Of a stretch of DNA of 64,000 nucleotides, positions 56,850 through 64,000 are shown in pieces. The DNA comes from Janthinobacterium saanense (GTDB lineage: Bacteria > Pseudomonadota > Gammaproteobacteria > Burkholderiales > Burkholderiaceae_D). The stretch spans positions 1 to 64,000 of the forward strand of contig NZ_JACHCI010000003.1 in assembly GCF_014200675.1 (NCBI RefSeq), written 5' to 3'. The number at the start of each line of letters is the position of its first letter. The stretch's first letter is position 1. The notes below the pieces were generated by a model. The model saw only the letters and a list, made by a program, of their open reading frames with translations. It ran no database searches and had not been told where the DNA came from. The translations under genes were made by a program, and so were the position numbers.

Positions 56850-58085
56850 ATGACTGCGCATGCCGAACAACTGAACGCCTGGATCGACGCGCACTTCGAC
56901 GAGGAGATCGCCTTCTTGCAGCGGGTGGTACAGCAGCCTACCGATACCCCGCCGGGCAATAACGCGCCGCACGCGGAGCTGGTGGCGCAACTGCTGTCAG
57001 CCTATGGCTGGCAGGCTGAAAAACACGCGGTGCCGCAAGAGCAGGTGGAAGCCTACGGCATGCAAAGCATCACCAACCTGATCGTGCGCCGGCCCTATGC
57101 GCCGGGCGGGCCGACCGTGGCCCTGAACGCGCATGGCGACGTGGTGCCTCCCGGCGACAACTGGACTTATCCGCCCTACGGTGGCCAGGTGGTCGATGGC
57201 TATATCTACGGCCGCGCGACGGCCGTGTCGAAAGGCGATTTCGCCACCTATGTGTTTGCCGCGCGCGCGCTCGAAGCGCTGGGTGTACCGTTGAAGGGCG
57301 CTCTGGAACTGCATTTTACCTATGACGAAGAATTCGGCGGCTTGCTGGGGCCGGGCTGGCTGCTGGAGCAAAAACTGACGCGCCCCGATTTCGTGATTGC
57401 GGCCGGTTTCAGCTACAACATCGTCACCGCCCACAACGCCTGTCTGCAACTGGAGATCACCGTGCACGGCAAGTCCGGCCACGGCGCCATGCCCGAAACG
57501 GGGCACGATGCGCTGCAGGCGGCCAGCAAGATCCTCAACGCCATCTATGGCCAGCTGCCGGCACTGAAAAAAATCAAGTCCGGCGTGCCGGGAATAGACT
57601 CGCCGACGATGCTGGTGGGCCGCATCGATGGCGGCACGAATACCAATGTGGTGCCGGGCAAGGTGGTCATGAAGATGGACCGCCGCATGATCCCGGAAGA
57701 AGATCCGGTGCAGGTGGAAGCGCAGGTGCGTGCGCTGATCGAGGACGCCGTGCGCGGCGAGGAGGGCATACGCGTGGAGATACGCCGTTTGCTGCTGTCG
57801 CACGCGCTGCGGCCCTTGCCCGGCTCGCAGCAACTGGTGGAGAGCCTGCAGAAAAACGCGTTATCCATCCTCGGCGAGACGATTCCTGCGCAGGGTACGC
57901 CGTTGTATGCCGATGCGCGCCTGTATGGCGAACACGGTATCCCGGCCGTACTGTATGGCGCCGGTCCGCGCACGGTGCCGGAATCGAATGCAAAAAAGGC
58001 CGATGAAAGGCTGGCGCTGGACGATTTGCGCAAGGCCAGCAAGATCGTGGCGCTGACCTTGTACGACTTGCTGGCGCAGAAATAA
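56850..58085 (+). CDS. M20 family metallohydrolase (ArgE/DapE-like)
   Basis: A 411-residue zinc hydrolase. Metal blocks: LNAHGDVVPPGDNWTYPP, GRATAVSKGD, FTYDEEFGGLLGPG and GKSGHGAMPETG; the dimerisation domain follows. It is of the ArgE/DapE/acetylornithine type, not the carbamoylase type. Cotranscribed with puuD; its substrate may be a ureido or acylated purine breakdown product, but this cannot be determined here. Confidence 0.87.
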   Translation: MTAHAEQLNAWIDAHFDEEIAFLQRVVQQPTDTPPGNNAPHAELVAQLLSAYGWQAEKHAVPQEQVEAYGMQSITNLIVRRPYAPGGPTVALNAHGDVVPPGDNWTYPPYGGQVVDGYIYGRATAVSKGDFATYVFAARALEALGVPLKGALELHFTYDEEFGGLLGPGWLLEQKLTRPDFVIAAGFSYNIVTAHNACLQLEITVHGKSGHGAMPETGHDALQAASKILNAIYGQLPALKKIKSGVPGIDSPTMLVGRIDGGTNTNVVPGKVVMKMDRRMIPEEDPVQVEAQVRALIEDAVRGEEGIRVEIRRLLLSHALRPLPGSQQLVESLQKNALSILGETIPAQGTPLYADARLYGEHGIPAVLYGAGPRTVPESNAKKADERLALDDLRKASKIVALTLYDLLAQK

Positions 58086-58137
58086 TAGACAGCTAATTTG
58101 GCTTACAATGGGGCGACGTCACGTTTTGTGAAGACTA

Positions 58138-59070
58138 GTGAAGAAGCCCCATTTGAATACCCGTTTTCTCGAAGCCTTTGTCTGGGCTGCGCGGCTGGGC
58201 AGTTTTCGTACTGCCGCCGACAAGCTCAATATCACGCAGGCTGCCATTTCCAACCGCATCGCTTCGCTGGAGCAGGACTTCGGCACGCGTCTGTTCGACC
58301 GCGACTCGCGTGAAATCCGTCTGACTTTCGCCGGGCGCAATCTGCTCGTGTATGCCGAACGCATGCTCGAACTGTGCCGCGACATGTATGCGGCCAATTC
58401 TTCGCCTTCGCAGATCACGGGCGAAGTGCGCATCGGCGTGATCGAAACCATCGTGCATACCTGGCTGCTGCCGTTTTTGCAGCGGGTGCAGGAACGGTAT
58501 CCGGGCATCGAGATCCAGCTGACATCGGAATCGACGCGGCGCCTGCACGAGCAGCTGCAGCAGGGTGAACTCGATATCGCCCTGCAGACAGACATGCTGA
58601 CGGGCGACCATATCCGCAGCACGGGCAGCGGCGCCATCGCCATGGGCTGGGCGGGCAGGGCGGCCGACTGGCCAGCGGGCAGCCCGCCTTTCACGGTAGC
58701 GCAGCTGGCCGAACACCCGATCATCACCATGAACCGGGGTTCGCAGCCGCATTCCGCGCTGAAGGCGCTGTTCCAGGACGAAGGCGTGCCATTGGGTCGC
58801 GTGCATTGCGTCAGTTCGATATCGGCCATCGTGCGCCTGGTGAAAGCAGGTTTTGGTATCGCGGTATTGCCGCTGGCGCCCCTGCGCGAGGAAATCGAGT
58901 TGGGCAATATCGCCCTGATCCCGTGCACCGGCACCCTGGCGCCGCAGCGTATCGTGATCAGCTACAGCGAAGACTTGACGACGGAAGCCATACAACTGGT
59001 GGCCATGCTGGCTTGCGAAGAGGCGGCGCGGTTTACGGTGGGGCTGAGTGCAGAGTATGGCGTGGGATAG
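58138..59070 (+). CDS. LysR-family regulator of the amidase cassette
   Basis: A 310-residue LysR protein: FLEAFVWAARLGSFRTAADK, LNITQAAISNRIASLEQ, then GEVRIGVIETIVHTWLLPFL. The start is uncertain: GTG 58138 or TTG 58153, the latter with GAAG upstream and giving the usual short N-terminus. It lies upstream of, and in the same direction as, the cassette at 59186-63318 and probably controls it. Confidence 0.88.
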   Translation: MKKPHLNTRFLEAFVWAARLGSFRTAADKLNITQAAISNRIASLEQDFGTRLFDRDSREIRLTFAGRNLLVYAERMLELCRDMYAANSSPSQITGEVRIGVIETIVHTWLLPFLQRVQERYPGIEIQLTSESTRRLHEQLQQGELDIALQTDMLTGDHIRSTGSGAIAMGWAGRAADWPAGSPPFTVAQLAEHPIITMNRGSQPHSALKALFQDEGVPLGRVHCVSSISAIVRLVKAGFGIAVLPLAPLREEIELGNIALIPCTGTLAPQRIVISYSEDLTTEAIQLVAMLACEEAARFTVGLSAEYGVG

Positions 59071-59185
59071 GCTTCCCTCCACAAGAAAAACTTATCAGTC
59101 GGCTTCAAAATAACCCGTTTGCCATGGAGAGTGGCGCCACCTATTCTAGGTTGGCACTCCACTTACACTGCAGAACGGAACCATC

Positions 59186-59860
59186 ATGACGACGTCCCCC
59201 ACCACCTTGCCTGGCATCCTGTTTGTCTGGACCAGCGCCGACCCTGAACACGAGATCGATTTCAACCGCTGGTACGACCGCGAACACGTGGAAGAGCGCG
59301 TGCGCATCCCTGGTTTCGTCAGCGGCACGCGCTACCAGAGCGTGCGCGGCCCGCGCAAATACCTGGGCCTGTACCGCACCGTGTCGCTGGATGCTTTCCA
59401 GACGCCCGATTACTTCAAGGCCTTCCAGCAGCAGACGCCATGGTCGGTGACGAATCTGGGCCGCATGCGTGACCCGATGCGTCGCGTGTGCGCCATCGAG
59501 GCGGAAACAGGTTTTGGCACGGGCGCCTGGCTGGCCGTGCTGCGCCTGGGCTCGGATGCCATCGGCCAGGATGGTCAGGCAGTAGCCGGCCTGGCGGCGC
59601 TGGGCCGTGAACTGCTGCACATCGACGGCGTGATTGCCTCGCGTTTGCTGACGCCAGACACCCATCTTTCCGGCCCGCTGCCGGCCGAACAGAAGGAAGG
59701 GCGCGTACTGGACCCGATCTTCCTGATTGACGCTTCTTCGGAAGCGGCTGCCCTGGCGGCGATTGCCCGGGCAGCCGCCGCGCTGGGCCTGGATGCCGAC
59801 GAGGCAGCCATCTTGCAGCTGTCCTGGCAATTGCGCGAGACGGACCTGCAAGCCGCCTGA
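59186..59860 (+). CDS. Dimeric alpha-beta barrel protein of unknown function
   Basis: A 224-residue protein with the look of two EthD/ABM-type alpha-beta repeats: GILFVWTSADPEHEIDFNRW, then YDREHVEERVRIPGFVSGTR and YLGLYRTVSLDAFQTPDYF, then a second, weaker repeat. The Asn-Arg-Trp-Tyr-Asp segment is common in small oxygenase- or lyase-like barrel proteins. First gene of the cassette after a 115-base gap. It may act on, or guide, an intermediate of the cassette substrate; no reaction can be assigned. Confidence 0.7.
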   Translation: MTTSPTTLPGILFVWTSADPEHEIDFNRWYDREHVEERVRIPGFVSGTRYQSVRGPRKYLGLYRTVSLDAFQTPDYFKAFQQQTPWSVTNLGRMRDPMRRVCAIEAETGFGTGAWLAVLRLGSDAIGQDGQAVAGLAALGRELLHIDGVIASRLLTPDTHLSGPLPAEQKEGRVLDPIFLIDASSEAAALAAIARAAAALGLDADEAAILQLSWQLRETDLQAA

Positions 59861-59962
59861 TCGCGCAAGCTTCTGGTCGTACTGATAAAACGAGACACTG
59901 GCCACGGCGCAGGGCAAGCATCCTGCGCCGGGCCTGCAATAAACTGACGAGAGAGACCGCAT

Positions 59963-61291
59963 ATGAGCAGCTACACTTCCGCGCACATTCCCGCGCATGA
60001 CGGCACGGCGGCGCCAGCCGGCAAGCCGAAAACAGGCCGCCTGGCCACGGCCAGCATGGTTGGCACGACCCTGGAATGGTATGACTTCACGGTCTACAAC
60101 ACCATGGCTGCGCTGATCTTCAACCATCTGTTCTTCCCTTCCTTCGACCCGCTGACGGGCACCATCCTGGCGTTTTCCACGTATGCGGTCGGCTATATCT
60201 CGCGTCCGATCGGCGGCGTGATCTTTGGCCACCTGGGCGACAAGCTGGGGCGCCGCTGGGTGCTGGTCGTGACCCTGATGCTGATGGGCGTGACGACAGG
60301 TTTGATGGGACTTTTGCCTACGTATGCAACGGCCGGCATCTGGAGCCCGGTCCTGCTGGTGGCGCTGCGCTTCGTGCAAGGTATCGCGCTCGGTGGCGAG
60401 TGGGCCGGTGCGGTGCTCATTTCAGTCGAACATGGGGCAGCCGACAAGCGCGGACGCAACGCCTCGTGGACGCAGGTGGGACCCTCGTTCGGCACCTTGC
60501 TGGCGACCGGCTGCATCGGTTTGATCACTTACTTCCTGCCGCATGAGGCCTTCATGGACTGGGGCTGGCGCATTCCGTTTGTCGCCAGCCTGCTGCTGGT
60601 AGCTTTTGGCATGTGGATACGCAGCGGCATCGAGGAAACCCCGCTGTTCCAGGAGCTCGACAAGAAGGATGCCAAGGCGGAAGCGCCGATCGGCGACGTG
60701 CTGCGCATCTACTGGCGCCGCCTGCTGATCGCCGGTGGCGTGCGTATCGGCTCGGACGTGCTGTATGCGCTGGTGGTGGTGTTTACCCTGACCTATGTGA
60801 CGACGGTGCTGCATCTGTCGTCGACCCTGGCGCTGACCGCCATCATGCTCGGCACGGCCTGCAACGCACTGAGCGTGCCCCTGTTTGGCGCCTTGTCGGA
60901 CAAGATAGGCCGCCGCCCCGTGTATGCGCTGGGCGCCGTGCTGGGCTTGATCTGGGCCTTCGTGTTTTTCACGTTGCTGGACACGGCCAGCCCGGCCGCC
61001 ATCATCGCCGCCGTGGTCGTCGGCCTGATCATCCACGCCATCATGTATGGCCCGCAGGCTGCCTTCGTGATTGAACAATTTCCCACCAAGGTGCGCTATG
61101 CGGGTTCCTCGCTGGCCTACACCCTGGCCGGCGTGATCGGCGGCGGCTTTGCCCCGCTGGTGATCGCCAGCCTGTACCGCTCATATGCCAGCACCATGGC
61201 CGTCTCGCTGTACGTGGCGGCGGCTTTGCTGATCACAGCAATCTCGGTGTTTGCGGCACGCGAAACGGGCCGCGGCCCATTGGAAGAGTAA
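59963..61291 (+). CDS. MFS transporter, metabolite:H+ symporter (MHS) family
   Basis: A 442-residue 12-segment transporter. The N-terminal segment ASMVGTTLEWYDFTVYNTMA and the loop motifs LGDKLGRRWVLV and LSDKIGRRPVYAL are those of the MHS branch (shikimate, alpha-ketoglutarate, dicarboxylate and aromatic acid porters). FVQGIALGGEWAGAV is also typical. It imports the unknown substrate of the cassette. 5 bases before the DUF2848 gene. Confidence 0.92.
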   Translation: MSSYTSAHIPAHDGTAAPAGKPKTGRLATASMVGTTLEWYDFTVYNTMAALIFNHLFFPSFDPLTGTILAFSTYAVGYISRPIGGVIFGHLGDKLGRRWVLVVTLMLMGVTTGLMGLLPTYATAGIWSPVLLVALRFVQGIALGGEWAGAVLISVEHGAADKRGRNASWTQVGPSFGTLLATGCIGLITYFLPHEAFMDWGWRIPFVASLLLVAFGMWIRSGIEETPLFQELDKKDAKAEAPIGDVLRIYWRRLLIAGGVRIGSDVLYALVVVFTLTYVTTVLHLSSTLALTAIMLGTACNALSVPLFGALSDKIGRRPVYALGAVLGLIWAFVFFTLLDTASPAAIIAAVVVGLIIHAIMYGPQAAFVIEQFPTKVRYAGSSLAYTLAGVIGGGFAPLVIASLYRSYASTMAVSLYVAAALLITAISVFAARETGRGPLEE

Positions 61292-61296
61292 AAAAT

Positions 61297-61974
61297 ATGA
61301 CGACCTTAAATTTTCAACTGACGGGCCATGGCGCCGTCACCTTCAATATCGACAATCTGATCATCGCCGGCTGGACGGGCCGCGACATGGCCATGGTTGA
61401 ACACCATATCGCCGAACTGGAAGCGATCGGCGTGGCGCGGCCGAAAAGCGTGCCCACGTTTTACCGCGTCTCGGCAGCACTGTTGTCCAGCGACGGCGCC
61501 ATCGAAGTGCCGGGCGCCGATTCGTCGGGCGAGGCGGAATTCGTGCTGTTTTCCACCGAGTTCGGTCTGCTGGTGGGCATCGGTTCCGACCATACGGACC
61601 GCAAGGTGGAAAGCTATGGCGTGACGGTATCGAAGCAGATGTGCGGCAAGCCGGTCAGCGATACCCTGTGGCGCTACAGCGACGTGGCCAGCCACTGGGA
61701 CCAGCTGCAGATGCGTTCCTGGCGCGAGCGCGATGGCGTACCGGCCCTGTACCAGGAAGGGCCAGTGACGCGCATGCTGGCGCCGGAAGACTTGATACTG
61801 CGTTACACGGGCCAGGCCAGCTTGCCGGTCGGTAGCGCCATGTTTTGCGGCACCCAGCCCATCATCGGCGAAATGGGCCATGGCGACGCATTCGAACTGG
61901 AACTGTATGATCCAGTCTTGCAGCGCCGATTGCAGCATCGTTATGCGGTGCAAACCCTGCCCGTGGAAGGATAA
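61297..61974 (+). CDS. DUF2848 family protein
   Basis: A 225-residue protein of the DUF2848 family, related in shape to fumarylacetoacetate-hydrolase-like proteins: ARPKSVPTFYRVSAALL, GEAEFVLF, GSDHTDRKVESYGVTVSKQM and MFCGTQPIIGEMGHGDAFE. The acidic residues in the last block may bind metal. Tight spacing to the transporter (5 bases) and the amidase (3 bases) shows one operon. Function unknown; a C-C or amide bond hydrolase is possible. Confidence 0.85.
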   Translation: MTTLNFQLTGHGAVTFNIDNLIIAGWTGRDMAMVEHHIAELEAIGVARPKSVPTFYRVSAALLSSDGAIEVPGADSSGEAEFVLFSTEFGLLVGIGSDHTDRKVESYGVTVSKQMCGKPVSDTLWRYSDVASHWDQLQMRSWRERDGVPALYQEGPVTRMLAPEDLILRYTGQASLPVGSAMFCGTQPIIGEMGHGDAFELELYDPVLQRRLQHRYAVQTLPVEG

Positions 61975-61977
61975 GCA

Positions 61978-63318
61978 ATGAACAAAACCATTCGTGAACT
62001 GGCGGCCGACCTGGCTGCCGGCCGCATCAGCAGCGTGGAACTGACGCAGCGCATGCTGGCGCGGGCCGAAGCCCATCGCGCCCAGGGCGGCGTGGCCTAT
62101 GTCAGCCTCGATGGCGAGCAGGCGCTGGCCGAGGCGCGCGCCAGCGATGCGGCGCGCGCGGCTGGTATCGTCGCTTCGCCCTTGGCCGGCATTCCGATCT
62201 CCATCAAGGATCTGTTCGACGTGCAGGGCCAGGTCAGCAGCGCCGCTTCGCTGGCGCTGGCCGACGCAGCGCCCGCCAGCACAGACGCCACCGCCGTGGC
62301 CCGTTTGCGCGCAGCGGGCGCCATCCTGCTGGGCCGCACGAATATGAGCGAATTCGCGTTTTCCGGCCTGGGCTTGAACCCGCATTACGGCACGCCCGTT
62401 TATCCGCACGACCGCAGCCGCATCGCCGGCGGTTCCACCTCGGGCGGCGCCGTCACGGTGGCGCTGCAGATGGCGGCCGGCGCCTTGGGCACGGATACGG
62501 GCGGCTCGATCCGCATCCCTGCTGCATTTTGCGGTTTGACGGGCTTCAAGCCGACGGCGTCGAGCGTGCCGCTCACCGGCGCCGTGCCGCTATCGCGCTC
62601 GCTCGATTCGGCTGGCCCCATTGCGCACAGCGTCGATTGCTGCGCCATCTTGCATGCGGCGCTGTCGGGCCAGGATATTCCCCTGGATGCACCGGCGCTG
62701 AAAGGATTGCGCTTCGGCTTTACGCGTGACTATGTGGGCGCCAACGTGGACGCCCAGGTGCAGCAGGCGTTTGATGGCGCGCTGGACAAGCTGCGCGCAG
62801 CGGGCGCGCTGGTGGAAGAATTCGATTTTCCGGAACTGCTGGAGCTGCCCACCATCAATGGCGGCGGAGGGTTGGTGGCCGCCGAAGCCTGGCACTGGCA
62901 CCGCGCGCTGCTCGATGAAAAGGGCGCGCAATATGACCAGCGCGTGGCGGCCCGCATCCGCCGTGGCCAGCAGCAGGGCGCCGCCGATTACATCGACCTG
63001 CTCGATGCGCGCCGCCGCCTGATGACCGTGGCGCGCACCCGTCTTGCTCCCTACGATGCCTGGCTGATGCCCAGCGTGGCCATCGTGGCGCCCAAACTGG
63101 CGCCCCTGGAACACGATGATGCGACGTTTTTCGCCACGAATGGCCTGGTGCTGCGCAATACCAGTGTGATCAATTTCCTCGATGGCTGCGCATTGTCCCT
63201 GCCTTGCCAGGCGGACGGCGAACTGCCCGTGGGACTAGGGATTTGTGGCCTGGGCGGCCAGGATGAATATATCCTGCGGCTGGGCCGCGCGGTGGAGGCA
63301 TTGTTAAGCGCGAACTAA
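61978..63318 (+). CDS. Amidase (amidase-signature family)
   Basis: A 446-residue amidase-signature enzyme. Catalytic triad blocks: the lysine in PISIKDLFDVQG and the Ser-cisSer pair in RIAGGSTSGGAVTVAL, with GTDTGGSIRIPAAFCG following. It hydrolyses an amide such as an arylamide, malonamate or ureido compound. Last gene of the cassette. No terminator was seen in the 120 bases after it, which hold an FNR-like site. Confidence 0.92.
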   Translation: MNKTIRELAADLAAGRISSVELTQRMLARAEAHRAQGGVAYVSLDGEQALAEARASDAARAAGIVASPLAGIPISIKDLFDVQGQVSSAASLALADAAPASTDATAVARLRAAGAILLGRTNMSEFAFSGLGLNPHYGTPVYPHDRSRIAGGSTSGGAVTVALQMAAGALGTDTGGSIRIPAAFCGLTGFKPTASSVPLTGAVPLSRSLDSAGPIAHSVDCCAILHAALSGQDIPLDAPALKGLRFGFTRDYVGANVDAQVQQAFDGALDKLRAAGALVEEFDFPELLELPTINGGGGLVAAEAWHWHRALLDEKGAQYDQRVAARIRRGQQQGAADYIDLLDARRRLMTVARTRLAPYDAWLMPSVAIVAPKLAPLEHDDATFFATNGLVLRNTSVINFLDGCALSLPCQADGELPVGLGICGLGGQDEYILRLGRAVEALLSAN

Positions 63319-63380
63319 AACAGCTAACAAATAATGCTGCTGTGCAGTAATCGGGCCGGTTTGTCGTATGATAGGCGATC

Positions 63381-63394
63381 TTGAGGTAGATCAA
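63381..63394 (+). promoter_or_regulatory. FNR/Anr-like box upstream of pqiA-like gene
   Basis: TTGAG-GTAG-ATCAA matches the FNR/Anr consensus TTGAT-N4-ATCAA at all but one position. A -10-like TATTAA (63415-63420) follows, placing the box centre near -40 of the predicted start, as in class II FNR promoters. The gene start at 63438 would then leave a very short leader. Confidence 0.4.
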
Positions 63395-63437
63395 ACACTT
63401 ATCAACTTGACACTTATTAAGCGGCCCACTCCCTACT

Positions 63438-64000
63438 GTGCACCGATATGACCTGATCAGCTGTCATGACTGCGGCGTGTTGTACTGCAAACGCCCGCTG
63501 CGCCCGCGCGAAAAAGCGCGCTGCGTCCGCTGCCGTTCGGTACTGTACCGTGGCAGTTCCGCCGACTTGAACAAGGTGGTGGCCCTGACTCTGGGCGCCG
63601 CCTTTGTTTTCCTGATTGCCCAGTTTTTTCCCATCGTCGAACTCGACATCAATGGCCTCACTTCCAGCGCCACCTTGCTGGGCTCGATCCGCGTGCTGTG
63701 GTCAGAGCAGATGCAGGTGGTGGCGACCATGGTCTTCCTGTTTACCATGCTGTTTCCCGCCATCGAGCTGGGCTCCCTGCTGTACGTGGCGCTGGGCTTG
63801 CGCATGAAGATCAGGGTGCCCGGCTTTAACCGCGTGCTGCGTGCCGTGCAGACGGCGCGTGAATGGGGCATGACGGAAGTGCTGATGATCGGCATCCTGA
63901 TCACTGTCGTCAAGATGACCAGCCTGGCCACCGTGGTGCCGCAACCGGGGCTGTTCGCATTCGGCGCGCTGACCGTGATGCTGGCCATCGTCGTCTCGTT
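63438..64000 (+). CDS. pqiA: Paraquat-inducible protein A family (PqiA), partial
   Basis: The first 187 codons of an inner-membrane protein; the end lies beyond the window. The N-terminus holds a zinc-ribbon pair CHDC / CVRC (about residues 10 and 31) after RYDLISC. Hydrophobic segments follow: VALTLGAAFVFLIAQFFPIV, VATMVFLFTMLFPAIELGSL and EVLMIGILITVVKMTSLATV. This is the PqiA domain, which with PqiB/C takes part in lipid transport across the envelope. GTG 63438 is a tentative start; no good ribosome site is visible. Confidence 0.85.
   Translation, partial: MHRYDLISCHDCGVLYCKRPLRPREKARCVRCRSVLYRGSSADLNKVVALTLGAAFVFLIAQFFPIVELDINGLTSSATLLGSIRVLWSEQMQVVATMVFLFTMLFPAIELGSLLYVALGLRMKIRVPGFNRVLRAVQTAREWGMTEVLMIGILITVVKMTSLATVVPQPGLFAFGALTVMLAIVVS

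Noticed and set aside
63407..63430. TTGACA as a -35 box for the pqiA-like gene
   Set aside because: The matching -10 at 17 bases would be TCCCTA and would nearly touch the start codon; the FNR-like arrangement fits better, though neither is proven.

Overview
The window looks like chromosomal DNA of a betaproteobacterium of the Oxalobacteraceae (Janthinobacterium / Massilia / Duganella type). This rests on the 23S-5S sequence, a moderately high G+C content, the style of the proteins (Oar-like TonB receptor, PEP-CTERM export tag, MocR and MHS families) and short GGGGTCAGACCCC intergenic palindromes. It is inference, because no database search was possible. The window opens with the last bases of a 23S rRNA gene, a 5S rRNA gene and the rrn terminator, and closes inside a pqiA-like gene.

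Almost everything between is one theme: capture and complete breakdown of nucleic acids. (1) 0.46-9.8 kb, purine catabolism: uraH, puuE, xdhABC, guaD and an exported adenosine-deaminase-like protein. (2) 10-18 kb, an outward-facing scavenging set: TonB-dependent receptor, lipoprotein 5'-nucleotidase, phospholipase-D-type protein with signal peptide, and secreted S1/P1 nuclease. (3) 18.2-26.3 kb, minus strand: a BMP-type nucleoside ABC importer (two permeases, double ATPase, binding protein), a LysR regulator, and psuG/psuK for pseudouridine. (4) 26.6-35.2 kb, the salvage operon: purine nucleoside phosphorylase, deoB, deoC, a double aldehyde dehydrogenase, deoA, cdd and a tandem deaminase. (5) 35.2-39.2 kb, unrelated genes: dipeptidase, VOC protein, small membrane protein, PagP-like barrel and a PEP-CTERM protein. 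(6) 39.2-51.4 kb, the full reductive pyrimidine pathway: RutR-like TetR and MocR regulators, beta-alanine aminotransferase, mmsA, preT, preA, NCS1 transporter, dihydropyrimidinase and carbamoyl-beta-alanine hydrolase. (7) 51.4-58.1 kb, the rest of urate breakdown: uraD-allantoate amidohydrolase fusion, LysR, puuD urate hydroxylase and an M20 hydrolase. (8) 58.1-63.3 kb, a LysR-linked cassette of unknown substrate: dimeric-barrel protein, MHS transporter, DUF2848 protein and amidase.

The most interesting signal is non-coding. A module of about 70 bp occurs three times with nearly invariant spacing: upstream of the TonB receptor (10013-10082), of the nucleoside importer (23143-23213, minus strand) and of the phosphorylase/deo operon (26405-26474). 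Each copy has an ATTTATA-N9-TATAAAT dyad centred about 65 bp before the predicted transcription start, then a GTATTTG-type half site over a -35 box, then a shared TGATGCATAGTG -10 region. This is the layout expected of a LysR-type activator and suggests one nucleoside-uptake regulon joining outer-membrane capture, inner-membrane import and cytoplasmic phosphorolysis. The LysR gene beside the importer is the obvious candidate regulator. The receptor copy drives a leader of about 490 nt that holds a hairpin matching the CsrA/RsmA consensus and an intrinsic terminator, so that gene may also be controlled after transcription starts.

Start codons were chosen by eye from Shine-Dalgarno sequences and family N-termini. 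Functions rest on motif recognition without alignment software.
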